The notes under the pieces: model-generated
Told to the model about the DNA's origin: nothing
Database searches by the model: none
What the model saw: only the letters and a program-made list of their open reading frames with translations
Origin: an uncultured Flavobacteriaceae bacterium
GTDB taxonomy: Bacteria; Bacteroidota; Bacteroidia; Flavobacteriales; Flavobacteriaceae
DNA length: 64,000 nt
Direction of reading: 5' to 3'
NCBI GenBank assembly: GCA_947502495.1
Contig: CANNAC010000009.1
Coordinates: 1-64,000, forward strand
Shown here: piece after piece, positions 6,215 through 15,195 of the stretch
How the letters are laid out: every line of letters starts with the position of its first letter
Position numbering within the stretch: position 1 is the stretch's first letter
Position numbers and translations under genes: made by a program

Positions 6215-9085
6215 TTACCCAGTCATCCCCTCCACAAACACCTGAACAAACTCCTTCATTTTATCCAAAATACGCGCTCCTATTTCACGAGCTTTTAAAA
6301 CGCTTGGTCTATTGTCTAAACATTTAAAAACCTCATCTCGTAACGGTTCTCTTCCGTTATAGGTGTAGCTTTCTATTAAAGCTTTAAACTGCGCCTTATC
6401 TAAATGCTCTTCTTCACATAATTTACCAAGTGCTAAAACCTTTTCTTCGTGCCAAAAACGTTCAAATTCATCTTGAATAGCATCTACATCATTAATATGT
6501 GGTAAGTTTTCTTCTATAAACTTCTCTATCAATTCACGTTTACTACGTAACTCGATATCTCCAGAAAGCATATCTATAATCGCTTTTTTCTGTGCTTTTG
6601 CATCTACCGTTTTAGCGTGTTTTAATTTGGCTAAGAGTTGTAAAATGTAAGCTACATTAATCTGGTCACGATGAATTAACTCTAACTCAAAATCAATATC
6701 GTCTAGAATAGAGGTTTTATGTTTTTGTCTATCATTTTTAACCTTATCATTTAAATCTAGATATTTACTTTTAAAGTCTTCAAAATCTTGCTCTGAAATC
6801 CCTAAATCTTCCCAATCAAAATCGGTGTACGATTCTAATACATTTTTAGCACGCAGTAATCTTCTAAATGCTTGCACAAATTGTAATTCGTCTTCTTCAC
6901 TTAACAAAGTATCTACACTTTGAAACGTTGGTACAATTTCTAATAAGTTTTTTAACGCTTCATCAAATTTTTCTGCAATAGCTTCATAAGGCGGAAGAAT
7001 AATCTCTTCTATAGCTTCTTTATTAGAAAATAAGGTAATGGCTTCGTCTGTTGCTTTTTTAAGGTTTCTGAAGCACAATATGTTCCCTTGTGACTTCTGT
7101 TCTCCTAAAATCCTATTGGTTCTAGAAAATGCTTGTATTAACCCATGATACTTTAGGTTTTTATCAACATACAATGTATTTACCTTCTTGGCATCAAAAC
7201 CGGTAAGCATCATGTTTACCACAATCACAATATCTAATCTATCTTTATCTTGAAACGTCGTTTTTTCACGTTCTTTTAAACGCTTACTAATATCTTTAAA
7301 ATAGTTTTCAAACTGCTGACTATCCTTGGTAGAAAAACTAGTATTATACATTAGATTATAATCGGTAATGTATACGTCTAACTTTTCTCTTGTATGACTC
7401 GTTTTATATAAAGCTGCTGGTTCTGCTGCTTGTGGTAATTGGTCTCCTGGAATATAATCTTGTGCATCTTCGTCATCTTCATTGGTGCCGTAAGAAAAAA
7501 TAGTAGCGATGCGTAAATCGTGTTCTCCTGCTTCTTTTTTACGTTTGAAAATATCGTAATACTTAATTAGCGTATCAATATTACTCACTGCAAACAAAGC
7601 CGAATAGTCTTTATCAAATGTTTTCTGATTATGATACGCAATCATATAATCTGCAATCTTTTCTAAACGTTTTTCGTCTGCAAAAACGGCAGCAGTATCT
7701 ATATCTTCTACTTCAATATCTATAAAAGTGTTGCTTTTTTGTTTGTACTTACCAATGTATTCTATACCAAAACGCAATACATTTTGATCTTTTATCGCAT
7801 CTGTAATCACGTATTTGTGCATACATTCGCCAAACAAATCTTTGGTGGTACGTTTTCCTAAATCGTTTTTAGATGCATTGTCTTTAAAAATTGGCGTTCC
7901 TGTAAAACCAAAGAGCTGGCTACTTTTAAAATATTCGGTGATTTTTTTGTGTGTATCTCCAAACTGACTTCTATGACACTCGTCAAAAATAAAGACTACT
8001 TTTTTATCTTGTAAATGCGTTAAGCTTTTTTCGTAATTCGCTTTTGAAATCGCATTGTTTAGTTTTTGAATGGTAGTTAACACCAATTTAGAATCGTCTG
8101 TTAACTGCCTAACCAAAGATTGTGTATTGTCTGTAACATCTACACTGTCTTTTTTAAAGCTATTAAACTCTAACATGGTTTGGTAATCTAAATCTTTTCT
8201 ATCTACAACAAACACCACTTTGTGTACATTTTCCAAGTCCATAATAATCTGGCTTGCTTTAAAAGACGTTAAGGTTTTACCAGAACCTGTAGTGTGCCAA
8301 ATGTAACCGTTATCGTTACTGGTAGCGACTTGATTCACCAGCTTTTCTGTTGCATAAAATTGGTATGGACGTAAGACCATTAATATTTTATGCGTTTCGT
8401 TATGCACCACATATTGCGCAATCATTTTTCCCAAATGGTTTGGATTTAAAAACGCATTGGCAAACTCGGTGAGATCGGTAATGTTTTTATTATTTACATC
8501 TGCCCAATAAAAAGTTTGCTTTACAGACTGCAACTTATTATTCGCTAGATATTTAGTATTTACACCATTGCTAATCACAAACAATTGTACGTACTGAAAC
8601 AAACCATGATTAGACCAAAACGAATGCCTTTGGTAGCGATTAATCTGATTAAAGGCTTCTTTAATTTCTAAACCACGACGTTTTAATTCTATTTGTACTA
8701 AAGGCAAACCGTTTACTAAAAGCGTTACATCGTAACGGTTTTTGTAGGTTCCTTCTTGGGTGATTTGATTAGTAACCTGAAATTCATTTTTATTACAGTT
8801 TTGGGAATTAAAAAAACGCACATAAAAACTATCGCCATTCTCTCTGGTGATATGGAAACGATCGCGAAGCGTTTTTGCTTTTTCAAATACATTGCCTTTT
8901 GCCAAATGATTTAAAATAGTATCAAACTCTTTGGTAGAAAACGACGTTTTATTAAACCCTTCTAATTGTGCTTTTAAATTAGACACTAAAGCGTCTCCAT
9001 CTGTAATGGTTACATTTTGGTAGCCTAAACCAACTAATTGTTTAATTAGATTGTTTTCTAGTTGTAGTTCGGATTGTTTAGTCAT
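6215..9085 (-). CDS. hsdR: Type I restriction enzyme R subunit
   Basis: A 956-residue full-length HsdR. The N-terminal endonuclease domain has the PD-(D/E)xK signature: Asp119 in RYDVTLLVNG, then Glu133 and Lys135 in QIELKRRG. The helicase motor has Walker A TTGSGKT at 265-271 and DECH at 368-371, followed by the GFTGTP motif and the later SRTNRI motif VI. It uses ATP to translocate DNA and cleave when a HsdS-recognised site is unmethylated. Its first codons overlap the end of fic by 8 bp, so the two are translationally coupled, and it is separated from hsdM and hsdS by fic. It appears intact. Confidence 0.96.
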   Translation of the reverse strand: MTKQSELQLENNLIKQLVGLGYQNVTITDGDALVSNLKAQLEGFNKTSFSTKEFDTILNHLAKGNVFEKAKTLRDRFHITRENGDSFYVRFFNSQNCNKNEFQVTNQITQEGTYKNRYDVTLLVNGLPLVQIELKRRGLEIKEAFNQINRYQRHSFWSNHGLFQYVQLFVISNGVNTKYLANNKLQSVKQTFYWADVNNKNITDLTEFANAFLNPNHLGKMIAQYVVHNETHKILMVLRPYQFYATEKLVNQVATSNDNGYIWHTTGSGKTLTSFKASQIIMDLENVHKVVFVVDRKDLDYQTMLEFNSFKKDSVDVTDNTQSLVRQLTDDSKLVLTTIQKLNNAISKANYEKSLTHLQDKKVVFIFDECHRSQFGDTHKKITEYFKSSQLFGFTGTPIFKDNASKNDLGKRTTKDLFGECMHKYVITDAIKDQNVLRFGIEYIGKYKQKSNTFIDIEVEDIDTAAVFADEKRLEKIADYMIAYHNQKTFDKDYSALFAVSNIDTLIKYYDIFKRKKEAGEHDLRIATIFSYGTNEDDEDAQDYIPGDQLPQAAEPAALYKTSHTREKLDVYITDYNLMYNTSFSTKDSQQFENYFKDISKRLKEREKTTFQDKDRLDIVIVVNMMLTGFDAKKVNTLYVDKNLKYHGLIQAFSRTNRILGEQKSQGNILCFRNLKKATDEAITLFSNKEAIEEIILPPYEAIAEKFDEALKNLLEIVPTFQSVDTLLSEEDELQFVQAFRRLLRAKNVLESYTDFDWEDLGISEQDFEDFKSKYLDLNDKVKNDRQKHKTSILDDIDFELELIHRDQINVAYILQLLAKLKHAKTVDAKAQKKAIIDMLSGDIELRSKRELIEKFIEENLPHINDVDAIQDEFERFWHEEKVLALGKLCEEEHLDKAQFKALIESYTYNGREPLRDEVFKCLDNRPSVLKAREIGARILDKMKEFVQVFVEGMTG

Positions 9086-10616
9086 TCAAAAAAATAAGTT
9101 TATAATTATTTTCAATCTCAGTAACTTCAGTGTCTTTTAATTCAGAAAAATCTTTTTTTAATGCTCTTTTTGATAATACACCGTTGTTTTGTTCTAAAAA
9201 TCGAACTAAAGTAGCAACCATTTTATCTGGCATTTCAAAATGGTTATCAAGGTATCTTTTAAATGCATCGTAATTTTGCAGATAGTTTACTTCTTCTGGA
9301 ATTACACGCTTTAACGTATCATCAACACAATCGTATAAAAATTCGGCTTGTTTTGTTGCATCAAAATAACGATAAAAGTCTATGGTATTGTTTAAAACTA
9401 TCACATTATGGTCTTCCTTTTCTTTCCAGGAAATAAAATCTAATAGTGGATGCGAATAACTTTCAAGCGTCTTCCTATAATCATTAATATGGTCTAAAAT
9501 GGATGCTGATACCGGAAAAATAACACCTTGTTTCGTGAATTCCTTTTTAGCCAATATATGGTGTATAAGGTATCTGTGCAAACGACCATTACCATCAACA
9601 AATGGATGTATAAATACAAACCCAAATGCTATCGATGCTGATGCCAATACAGCATCATAAGCTACATCTTGCATTAACACATTGGCGCTAACCAATCCAT
9701 TTAATAACGATGCTAAATCTTCATGTTTTGCGGAGATGTGTTCCGGAATTGGTACGCCTGTACTTCTATCATGTTCACCAACAAATCCACCTTCATCTCT
9801 TAAACCTAGCTTTACAAATCTGGCATTTTCAATAACTATTTGCTGTAAACGCTCCAATTCTTCTATACTTAATGGTTTGTTACCAGCTTGTCCAATGGCT
9901 TTTCCCCAACGCATAGCGCGATTGGTTCCTGGATTTTCATTCTCTATAGTAAACGATGCTTTTGAGTCTTTTAGAAGTAAAAAGGAAGATGCACGTTGTA
10001 ACACATCTTTGTGGATACTGTTTAAATAGGTGTTTTTCTGCTCTGATAGTTTGGCGTTAATATAGCTATCTAGTTTATCGGTTTTAAATATTAATGGACA
10101 AAATTCGCGTGTACCAGGAAGGTTGTTTATAATACGATGTCTTGACGATTTTGTGCCTATGATGACGTATTGTAGTTTCTCATCAACAAGTGGTATGTAG
10201 TTTTTAATGCTTAAATCTTCAATAGGTAGTTTTTTATCAAAAAGCCATTCGTACAAAAACCAAATTTTTCTGCTATACTGACCTGTAGGCTCTAATTGTA
10301 GTAATGCAACGATGTCATTGAGCTTTAATTGTTCAAATAATTTTTTAAAAAACAAAAGGTTGATACCTTCATATTTTAATGCAAATACCAAATGTTTGTA
10401 CAACGTATCCTTAAAAGCAGTTCTAGAAGAGAATACTTTCCATTTTTCATTACTATAGCTACGTCTTTTATCACTTATTAGTGCTAACTGCTCTGGCAAA
10501 GGCATTGCCAATTGTAACGCCTCTATTATTGCACCATAACCCACAATTGTTGCCTCTTCAGGAGTTTTTAATCCGTGAAAAACACTTATTTTATGTGAAT
10601 ACTGTTTATGATTCAT
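9078..10616 (-). CDS. Fic-domain protein (class II self-inhibited), between hsdS and hsdR
   Basis: A 512-residue Fic protein. The catalytic loop is HPFVDGNGRLHR at 337-348, a perfect HPFx(D/E)GNGRxxR, so nucleotidyl (AMP) transfer to a protein target is expected. An inhibitory motif SFTIEN at 221-226 matches (S/T)xxxE(G/N) and lies N-terminal to the Fic core, which makes it a class II, self-inhibited enzyme. The N-terminal 200 residues are unrecognised, and the C-terminal 120 residues look like a winged-helix segment. The stop codon lies inside the hsdR start. Fic genes are seen elsewhere inside type I restriction loci; the target here is unknown. Confidence 0.9.
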   Translation of the reverse strand: MNHKQYSHKISVFHGLKTPEEATIVGYGAIIEALQLAMPLPEQLALISDKRRSYSNEKWKVFSSRTAFKDTLYKHLVFALKYEGINLLFFKKLFEQLKLNDIVALLQLEPTGQYSRKIWFLYEWLFDKKLPIEDLSIKNYIPLVDEKLQYVIIGTKSSRHRIINNLPGTREFCPLIFKTDKLDSYINAKLSEQKNTYLNSIHKDVLQRASSFLLLKDSKASFTIENENPGTNRAMRWGKAIGQAGNKPLSIEELERLQQIVIENARFVKLGLRDEGGFVGEHDRSTGVPIPEHISAKHEDLASLLNGLVSANVLMQDVAYDAVLASASIAFGFVFIHPFVDGNGRLHRYLIHHILAKKEFTKQGVIFPVSASILDHINDYRKTLESYSHPLLDFISWKEKEDHNVIVLNNTIDFYRYFDATKQAEFLYDCVDDTLKRVIPEEVNYLQNYDAFKRYLDNHFEMPDKMVATLVRFLEQNNGVLSKRALKKDFSELKDTEVTEIENNYKLIFLND

Positions 10617-10642
10617 AGTTTATGGCGACAAACGTTTATTTT

Positions 10643-10650
10643 CAAATATA
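10643..10650 (-). promoter_or_regulatory. -7 promoter box for fic-hsdR
   Basis: On the minus strand this reads TATATTTG, a match to TAnnTTTG, and lies 26 bp upstream of the fic ATG at 10616. No clear -33 TTG is seen at the usual spacing; the region where it should lie is taken up by a pair of direct repeats. Confidence 0.45.
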
Positions 10651-10685
10651 TGGAATAATTAGGTACATTATTGGAATAATAGGTA
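10651..10685. promoter_or_regulatory. Candidate operator: direct repeats at 21-bp period upstream of fic
   Basis: TGGAATAAT followed by AGGTA occurs at 10651-10665 (with one extra T) and at 10672-10685. The period is 21 bp, and the pair sits immediately upstream of the -7 box, covering the -33 region of the fic-hsdR promoter. This is a likely regulator site, but the motif differs from the repeat near the histidine kinase, so a different regulator may bind. The repeat is observed; function is inferred. Confidence 0.4.
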
Positions 10686-10950
10686 TAATTTATTTATTTA
10701 TTGTCAAAACAGGTTTTTAAGAATTGTCAAAAACGAGTTTTTTTATGGATTTATAGGTTATTTGTCATTTTTATTAGATAAAACAGGTATTAATAGAAGT
10801 CTATAAAGCTAAAAAAATGATGCGCAATACATAAAAAACAAGCGCATACTATTTATACTATAAAATTTTGCGCGCAAACATACTTAGACAAATAGTTCCT
10901 GAAACAACTCATATTTATCGGTGTTGTGTCGGTGTTGTTCTCTCCATATC

Positions 10951-12297
10951 TTAAACAAACATCTGTTGCAACAAGCCTTTTTTAAACTCCTGCGTTTTGG
11001 TTATTTGCGTTTGTACTGCTTCTATTTTTAAATCTATAGCGCTTAAATAAGTGGCTATTTTTTGTTGTTCTCCGAAACAAGGAAAAGGTATTTCAAGTTT
11101 GCGTATATCTCCTAATTGCAAATCCATAATTGTTGATTGATTTACTTTTGAAATTGCATTACGGTAAAACTCTCTAGTTTTGAAATACTGCATTAAATAT
11201 AGCGCTGAATTAACTTCATTATCAGTTAACCTAATAACGGCTATATTCTGAGTAATAGCAATAGAAAAATCTTCCATAAATCTCGCTGTATATCCTATAG
11301 TTCCTGTTTTAGTTAAAAATATATCACCTTTTTCAGGTTTAGCTTTATCAGAAAGTTTATTAAAATCTTCAATACTAATTTTAGGTGCTATTGAAAAATT
11401 CACTATACCTGAAGTTACCTCTCTAGCAGAAATCAATGGAATCCCATTTTGAACAAATTTTGGTCTAACAGTTAGTCCATAAGAAATATGATTACAAACC
11501 TCTCCCAACCGCTTCTCTTCCCAATCCGGAAATTCCGTTTCATTTGGTGAGATTGCGTCGTCCTGCGTCCTCGCAATGACGTCTGGTTTAAAGCGCAATT
11601 GTTGGCTAAACAGTTGTTGCATCACGCCTTTTTTGTATTGGGCTAACCTTTCTTTTTTTGTGGTTAGTTGCTGTAGTTTGGTATCTACTGCTGTTAGGAA
11701 ATTGGCTATTTTTTGTTGTTCTGGGAGTTTGGGAATATCTAATTCAATTTTAGACAGTCTTCCAGTTGCAATTCCTAAAACTTTAGATCCTTGAGCAATT
11801 GTCATAACTTGTTTTCTAACTTTCCAAGACTGCACCAAATATCCAGCAAAACCTTTTTGCATTTTATGCTTATTTGGTCTTGCTAAAAAAGTGTGCAAAC
11901 CAGCTAACGTTTTTTCATTATTAAGATTAATTAATTCAATAGTTTTTCCTACATCATTATAATCTTCAGAGGCATCAGCAATTACTAAATCTCCTTCTTG
12001 ACAATAATTTTCATCCTTAATTCGTGAAAAGTCAATATCTTCATTAATAAAAGGTACTATTTCTTTTTGGATATCAAAAAGCATAGAAAACTTGGTGTGA
12101 ATGTCTCCATAATGTATATTCTTAACCTTTCCACTTTCGTAATTCAAATTATCTCTAGAAAAAGAATTTGTTGTGTAAAATGAAAATATATCTCCATATC
12201 GTTTCTGCTCCCAATCACCTTCAAACGCTGCAAAGCGCAGTTTGGGTTTTAGCGGTTTTATATGTTTTGCTATGTTGTTCATATTATTGCTTTGCAT
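10951..12297 (-). CDS. hsdS: Type I restriction-modification specificity subunit
   Basis: A 448-residue HsdS with the usual two-half layout. Target-recognition domain 1 is about 25-185, followed by a central conserved helix with LPEQQKIANFLTAVDTKLQQL (split in quotation limits but continuous) and LAQYKKGVMQQLF. Target-recognition domain 2 is about 255-400, and a distal conserved helix FGEQQKIATYLSAID closes the protein. The two domains contact the two halves of a bipartite site. Between the halves, residues about 238-252 are an in-frame insertion encoded by a dispersed repeat. The first five codons, before MNNIAKH, may be dispensable: a second Met at residue 6 is an alternative start. Follows hsdM by 51 bp. 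Confidence 0.94.
   Translation of the reverse strand: MQSNNMNNIAKHIKPLKPKLRFAAFEGDWEQKRYGDIFSFYTTNSFSRDNLNYESGKVKNIHYGDIHTKFSMLFDIQKEIVPFINEDIDFSRIKDENYCQEGDLVIADASEDYNDVGKTIELINLNNEKTLAGLHTFLARPNKHKMQKGFAGYLVQSWKVRKQVMTIAQGSKVLGIATGRLSKIELDIPKLPEQQKIANFLTAVDTKLQQLTTKKERLAQYKKGVMQQLFSQQLRFKPDVIARTQDDAISPNETEFPDWEEKRLGEVCNHISYGLTVRPKFVQNGIPLISAREVTSGIVNFSIAPKISIEDFNKLSDKAKPEKGDIFLTKTGTIGYTARFMEDFSIAITQNIAVIRLTDNEVNSALYLMQYFKTREFYRNAISKVNQSTIMDLQLGDIRKLEIPFPCFGEQQKIATYLSAIDLKIEAVQTQITKTQEFKKGLLQQMFV
11542..11586. repeat. Dispersed palindromic repeat inserted in frame in hsdS
   Basis: The segment GATTGCGTCGTCCTGCGTCC followed by TCGCAATGAC is a member of the same family as the 63238-63334 repeat (GTCATTGCGAG ends). 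It is translated as VIARTQDDAIS-like residues in the linker between the two halves of HsdS, where the family normally has only a short spacer before FPDWEEKRL. Confidence 0.75.
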
Positions 12298-12341
12298 CTC
12301 GATACAATTCCGATAAAAAAATCGGAATCACTCGATGTGAC
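12298..12341. repeat. Palindromic repeat between hsdM and hsdS
   Basis: Directly upstream of the hsdS start lies CTCGATACAATTCCGAT, an A-rich loop, then ATCGGAATCACTCGATGTGAC. ATTCCGAT and ATCGGAAT form an 8-bp stem. It resembles the other short mobile palindromes in this window and could act as a translation-modulating hairpin between the two coupled genes. Confidence 0.65.
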
Positions 12342-12348
12342 GTTATAT

Positions 12349-14043
12349 TTAAAAAGGAGTTTCAATGTTTAACTGTTTGCAAAAATCTGCAATGGTTGCA
12401 TCTGTTTCTTTTATGTCTTTATCTAATGCTTTTAAGTCTTTGGCTACTGTGGTTAAGTCTATGGGTTCTTCTTCTTCAAAAGTATCTACATAACGTGGTA
12501 TGTTTAGGTTGTAGTCGTTTTCTTTAACTTCGTCTAAAGTGGCAACGTATGAATACTTATCTATAGTTGCACTTCGCCTGCGCTCCGTGTGACAGTAGGC
12601 TCTGTAGGTTTCTACTATTTTATCAATATGTTCGTCTTGTAAAACGTTTTGTGTTTTTACTTTTTCAAAATGTTGGCTTGCGTCTATAAAAAGGATGCTT
12701 TCGTTTCTTTTTGGTGCTTCGACAAGCTCAGCATGACTTTTATTTTTTGTATTGGCATTGTTGTTAGATTGAGATCCTGAAACAAGTTCAGCATGACTTG
12801 CTACTTCTGTTCTATTTTTCTTCAATACTAAAATACAAGTTGGTATGCTTGTACCATAAAATATGTTTGCTGGCAAACCTATTACGGCGTCTAAGTAGTT
12901 TTTATCTTCTATTAGAAATTTACGTATGTGTCCTTCGGCTGCGCCTCTAAATAAAACACCATGTGGTAATACGCAAGCCATGGTTCCGTTATCGCCTAAT
13001 TGATGTACCATGTGTTGCACAAATGCAAAATCGGCTTTAGATTTTGGTGCTAGTTTTCCATAAGCCGAAAATCGATCGTCGCTCATAAATAATGGGCTTG
13101 CGCTCCAATTTGCAGAAAATGGCGGGTTGGCAACTATGGCTTCAAAACGTTTGTCTATATGGTTGGGGCTTGGGTTTACTAAGGTGTCTTCGTTATAAAT
13201 ATCGAAACGTTTGTAGTGTACGTCGTGCATAATCATGTTCATTCTGCACAAGTTATAGGTTGTCGGGTTACTTTCTTGTCCGAAAAACTCGCCCACTTCT
13301 TTTACTTCTTTCGCTACACGTAATAGTAAGGATCCTGATCCACAGGTTGGATCGTACACGCTTTTTAATTTGGTTTTATTGGTGGTTACTAATTGTGCTA
13401 GTATTTTAGAGACTTGCTGTGGTGTGTAAAACTCACCTGCTTTTTTTCCTGCGCCGCTCGCGAATTGTCCAATTAAGTATTCATAAGCATCTCCAAGAAT
13501 ATCACTATCGGTGTTTTCTAAATCGAAATCGATACCTTCTAAATGGGTAAGAACTTTTACTATGAGTTCGTTTTTAGCGTCTTCGGTTTTACCTAGTTTA
13601 GAACTTGTTAAATCTAAGTCTTCAAACAGGTTGCCAAAATCGTCTTCGCTTTCGCTTCCCATAGTACTTTGCTCTATGTTGGTTAGCACGTTTGCTAAGT
13701 CGCCAAGAATAAAGTTGTTTTTGTTACCAGAATTACCACGTTTGGCTAGCTCGCTAAACAGTTCGCTTGGTTTTAAAAAATAGCCTAGTTTATCTAAAGC
13801 TTCAAATTTAATGGCTTCTAGTAATGCTTCGGCTTCTTCATGTGCTTCAACAGTATCGTAATCTAAACCATCTGGTTTTAGAATTACGTTGGCGTAGAGT
13901 TCCATTTTCCGACTTAAATATTTATAAAAAATAAAGCCTAGTATATAATCTCTAAAATCGTCTGCATCCATATTACCACGAAGGTCGTTGGCAATATTCC
14001 ACAGGGTTTGTTTTAGTATTTGTTGTTTTTGTTCTTCAGACAT
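12349..14043 (-). CDS. hsdM: Type I restriction-modification methyltransferase subunit
   Basis: A 564-residue N6-adenine DNA methyltransferase. The N-terminal HsdM_N helical domain (1-150) starts with a QQILKQTLWNIANDLRG-type helix. SAM-binding motif I is DPTCGSGSLLL at 231-241, and catalytic motif IV is NPPF at 306-309. With HsdS it methylates the recognition site. Compared with the usual family, residues about 412-447 (containing HAELVSGS and HAELVEAP) and 482-493 (CHTERRRSATI) are extra and come from dispersed repeats inserted in frame, both in the C-terminal region away from the catalytic core. The enzyme is therefore probably still active. First gene of the locus. Confidence 0.95.
   Translation of the reverse strand: MSEEQKQQILKQTLWNIANDLRGNMDADDFRDYILGFIFYKYLSRKMELYANVILKPDGLDYDTVEAHEEAEALLEAIKFEALDKLGYFLKPSELFSELAKRGNSGNKNNFILGDLANVLTNIEQSTMGSESEDDFGNLFEDLDLTSSKLGKTEDAKNELIVKVLTHLEGIDFDLENTDSDILGDAYEYLIGQFASGAGKKAGEFYTPQQVSKILAQLVTTNKTKLKSVYDPTCGSGSLLLRVAKEVKEVGEFFGQESNPTTYNLCRMNMIMHDVHYKRFDIYNEDTLVNPSPNHIDKRFEAIVANPPFSANWSASPLFMSDDRFSAYGKLAPKSKADFAFVQHMVHQLGDNGTMACVLPHGVLFRGAAEGHIRKFLIEDKNYLDAVIGLPANIFYGTSIPTCILVLKKNRTEVASHAELVSGSQSNNNANTKNKSHAELVEAPKRNESILFIDASQHFEKVKTQNVLQDEHIDKIVETYRAYCHTERRRSATIDKYSYVATLDEVKENDYNLNIPRYVDTFEEEEPIDLTTVAKDLKALDKDIKETDATIADFCKQLNIETPF
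12565..12600. repeat. Dispersed repeat inserted in frame in hsdM (second site)
   Basis: GTTGCACTTCGCCTGCGCTC followed by CGTGTGACAG encodes CHTERRRSAT on the minus strand. This peptide is a recognisable by-product of a short repeat family in this group, and it interrupts the otherwise typical HIDKIVETYR...DKYSYVATL segment. Confidence 0.7.
12703..12810. repeat. Pair of dispersed palindromic repeat halves inserted in frame in hsdM
   Basis: GCTTCGACAAGCTCAGCATGAC (12716 on) and ATCCTGAAACAAGTTCAGCATGAC (12773 on) are two related repeat ends separated by a short Asn-rich spacer. On the minus strand they encode SHAELVEAP and SHAELVSGS. They lie between LVLKKNR and ESILFIDASQ, which are normally adjacent in HsdM. 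Confidence 0.75.
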
Positions 14044-14198
14044 TTAAAACTGTAATTTTAAGTTATTGAAATATGCTATTTCCTCTAATAGTAGTAATTA
14101 ACACGTATTAGAATAATCAGTTTATTAGGGAGAATCTAAATATATAAACTTTATTAAAACTGACTAGCTAATACATCGAAAAAAGGGGAAAGTTTTAT

Positions 14199-14924
14199 TT
14201 AATCTTCATCAAAAAAGAATTCATGAATATTTATGATATCACCTCGTCCTATTTGAACCAAATTTGAAGTTTCTTTTAAAAATATCCCTAATGTTCTTTC
14301 ATTATAAACGAGTTTCATGTCTTCAGAATAATCTGTAACTAAATACATATCTCCTAATAACTTAAAAAAAGGAATCTTTAGTTTGCTATCTAACTTTACG
14401 CCCTTATTTACAACACGGCCTTCTCTTAAGATAGTTTGCAATGTCCCTTGATTTTTTTCTTCGGAAGAAACACTTACATACGCAACCATCATATCCATCC
14501 ATTCGGTCTCATCGACGAGAAACCATATTACTTTATTAAAATTAATACCATATTGATTAATCCAACCTTGATTAGTAAAACCAAATAACACTTGCTTTTT
14601 ACCATCTAATTTAGGATGGTTCTGCGGACTAAATTCTTGAATTTTATAAATTATAACAGAGGTTCTGGATATGTCTTTTAACTTCTTACCATCAAAAGAC
14701 AAGGTTTTAAGAGAAAAGCTCGTCAACTCTGGATTATTAGATAATATATATTGTGTCGCTGTCAATTCCGCCTGCTCTTTCATTTGTTCTACAGCAGCTA
14801 TCCCTGCTCCTAAAGCCATTAAACCTCCAGCAAGTGCAGCAACATTATCTCCTTTATTTTGAGCTTCCGTTTTTTGTAGAAATAACACATTAATGATCAT
14901 TAAAAATAGAAATATTCTTTTCAT
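14199..14924 (-). CDS. Secreted hypothetical protein
   Basis: I place the start at the internal ATG 14924, giving 241 residues, because MKRIFLFLMIINVLFLQKTE is a clear signal peptide; the longer ORF start adds an unlikely 31 residues. After the signal there is a Gly/Ala-rich hydrophobic stretch (ALAGGLMALGAGIAAV) that could be a membrane-embedded segment, then a mostly beta C-terminal domain. I do not recognise a family. It stands alone between hsdM and the divergent msrB cluster and may be an envelope protein not related to the restriction locus. Confidence 0.7.
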   Translation of the reverse strand: MKRIFLFLMIINVLFLQKTEAQNKGDNVAALAGGLMALGAGIAAVEQMKEQAELTATQYILSNNPELTSFSLKTLSFDGKKLKDISRTSVIIYKIQEFSPQNHPKLDGKKQVLFGFTNQGWINQYGINFNKVIWFLVDETEWMDMMVAYVSVSSEEKNQGTLQTILREGRVVNKGVKLDSKLKIPFFKLLGDMYLVTDYSEDMKLVYNERTLGIFLKETSNLVQIGRGDIINIHEFFFDED

Positions 14925-15195
14925 GTTGGTCTTTTTATTTCGTGTTGATTTAAAAAAATAAATGTAGATATATGTATAGTTGATACCTGCTCCAAACTTA
15001 ATCCTTTTAAAAAACAATTCCTTACGGAAACCCGTAATTAAAAAAGCATTCCCTTTATTTGTTATTCTTCATTTTATACCTTTTCTTATCGACTAGCAAC
15101 AACTACTATAATGCTGTAAGTTTTTTAATAAAAACACGTCTAAAAGCGTATATTTATAAAGCATCATTTAACAAAACAAAGAAAGGAACTACGAT

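Larger units (their letters stand above)
10617..10950. other. 334-bp gap between hsdS and fic: promoter and repeat region
   Basis: AT-rich non-coding DNA. It holds the candidate fic promoter and direct repeats listed separately. Two copies of TTGTCAAAA lie at 10701 and 10724. Just after the hsdS stop codon, CGGTGTTGT is repeated 11 bp apart at 10919 and 10930. I see no gene and no obvious terminator for hsdS. Confidence 0.6.

Noticed and set aside
10951-12297. Phase-variable hsdS locus
   Set aside because: There is only one hsdS, no partial hsdS copies, inverted repeats or recombinase nearby, so shuffling is not supported.
12349-14043. Frameshifted or broken hsdM
   Set aside because: The extra peptide segments looked like errors at first, but the frame is open throughout and they are explained by in-frame repeat insertions.
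961-14043. Prophage or integrative element
   Set aside because: The region is accessory in character, but I see no integrase, phage structural gene or att-like repeat at a tRNA; the only tRNA is at 26.7 kb with core genes on both sides.
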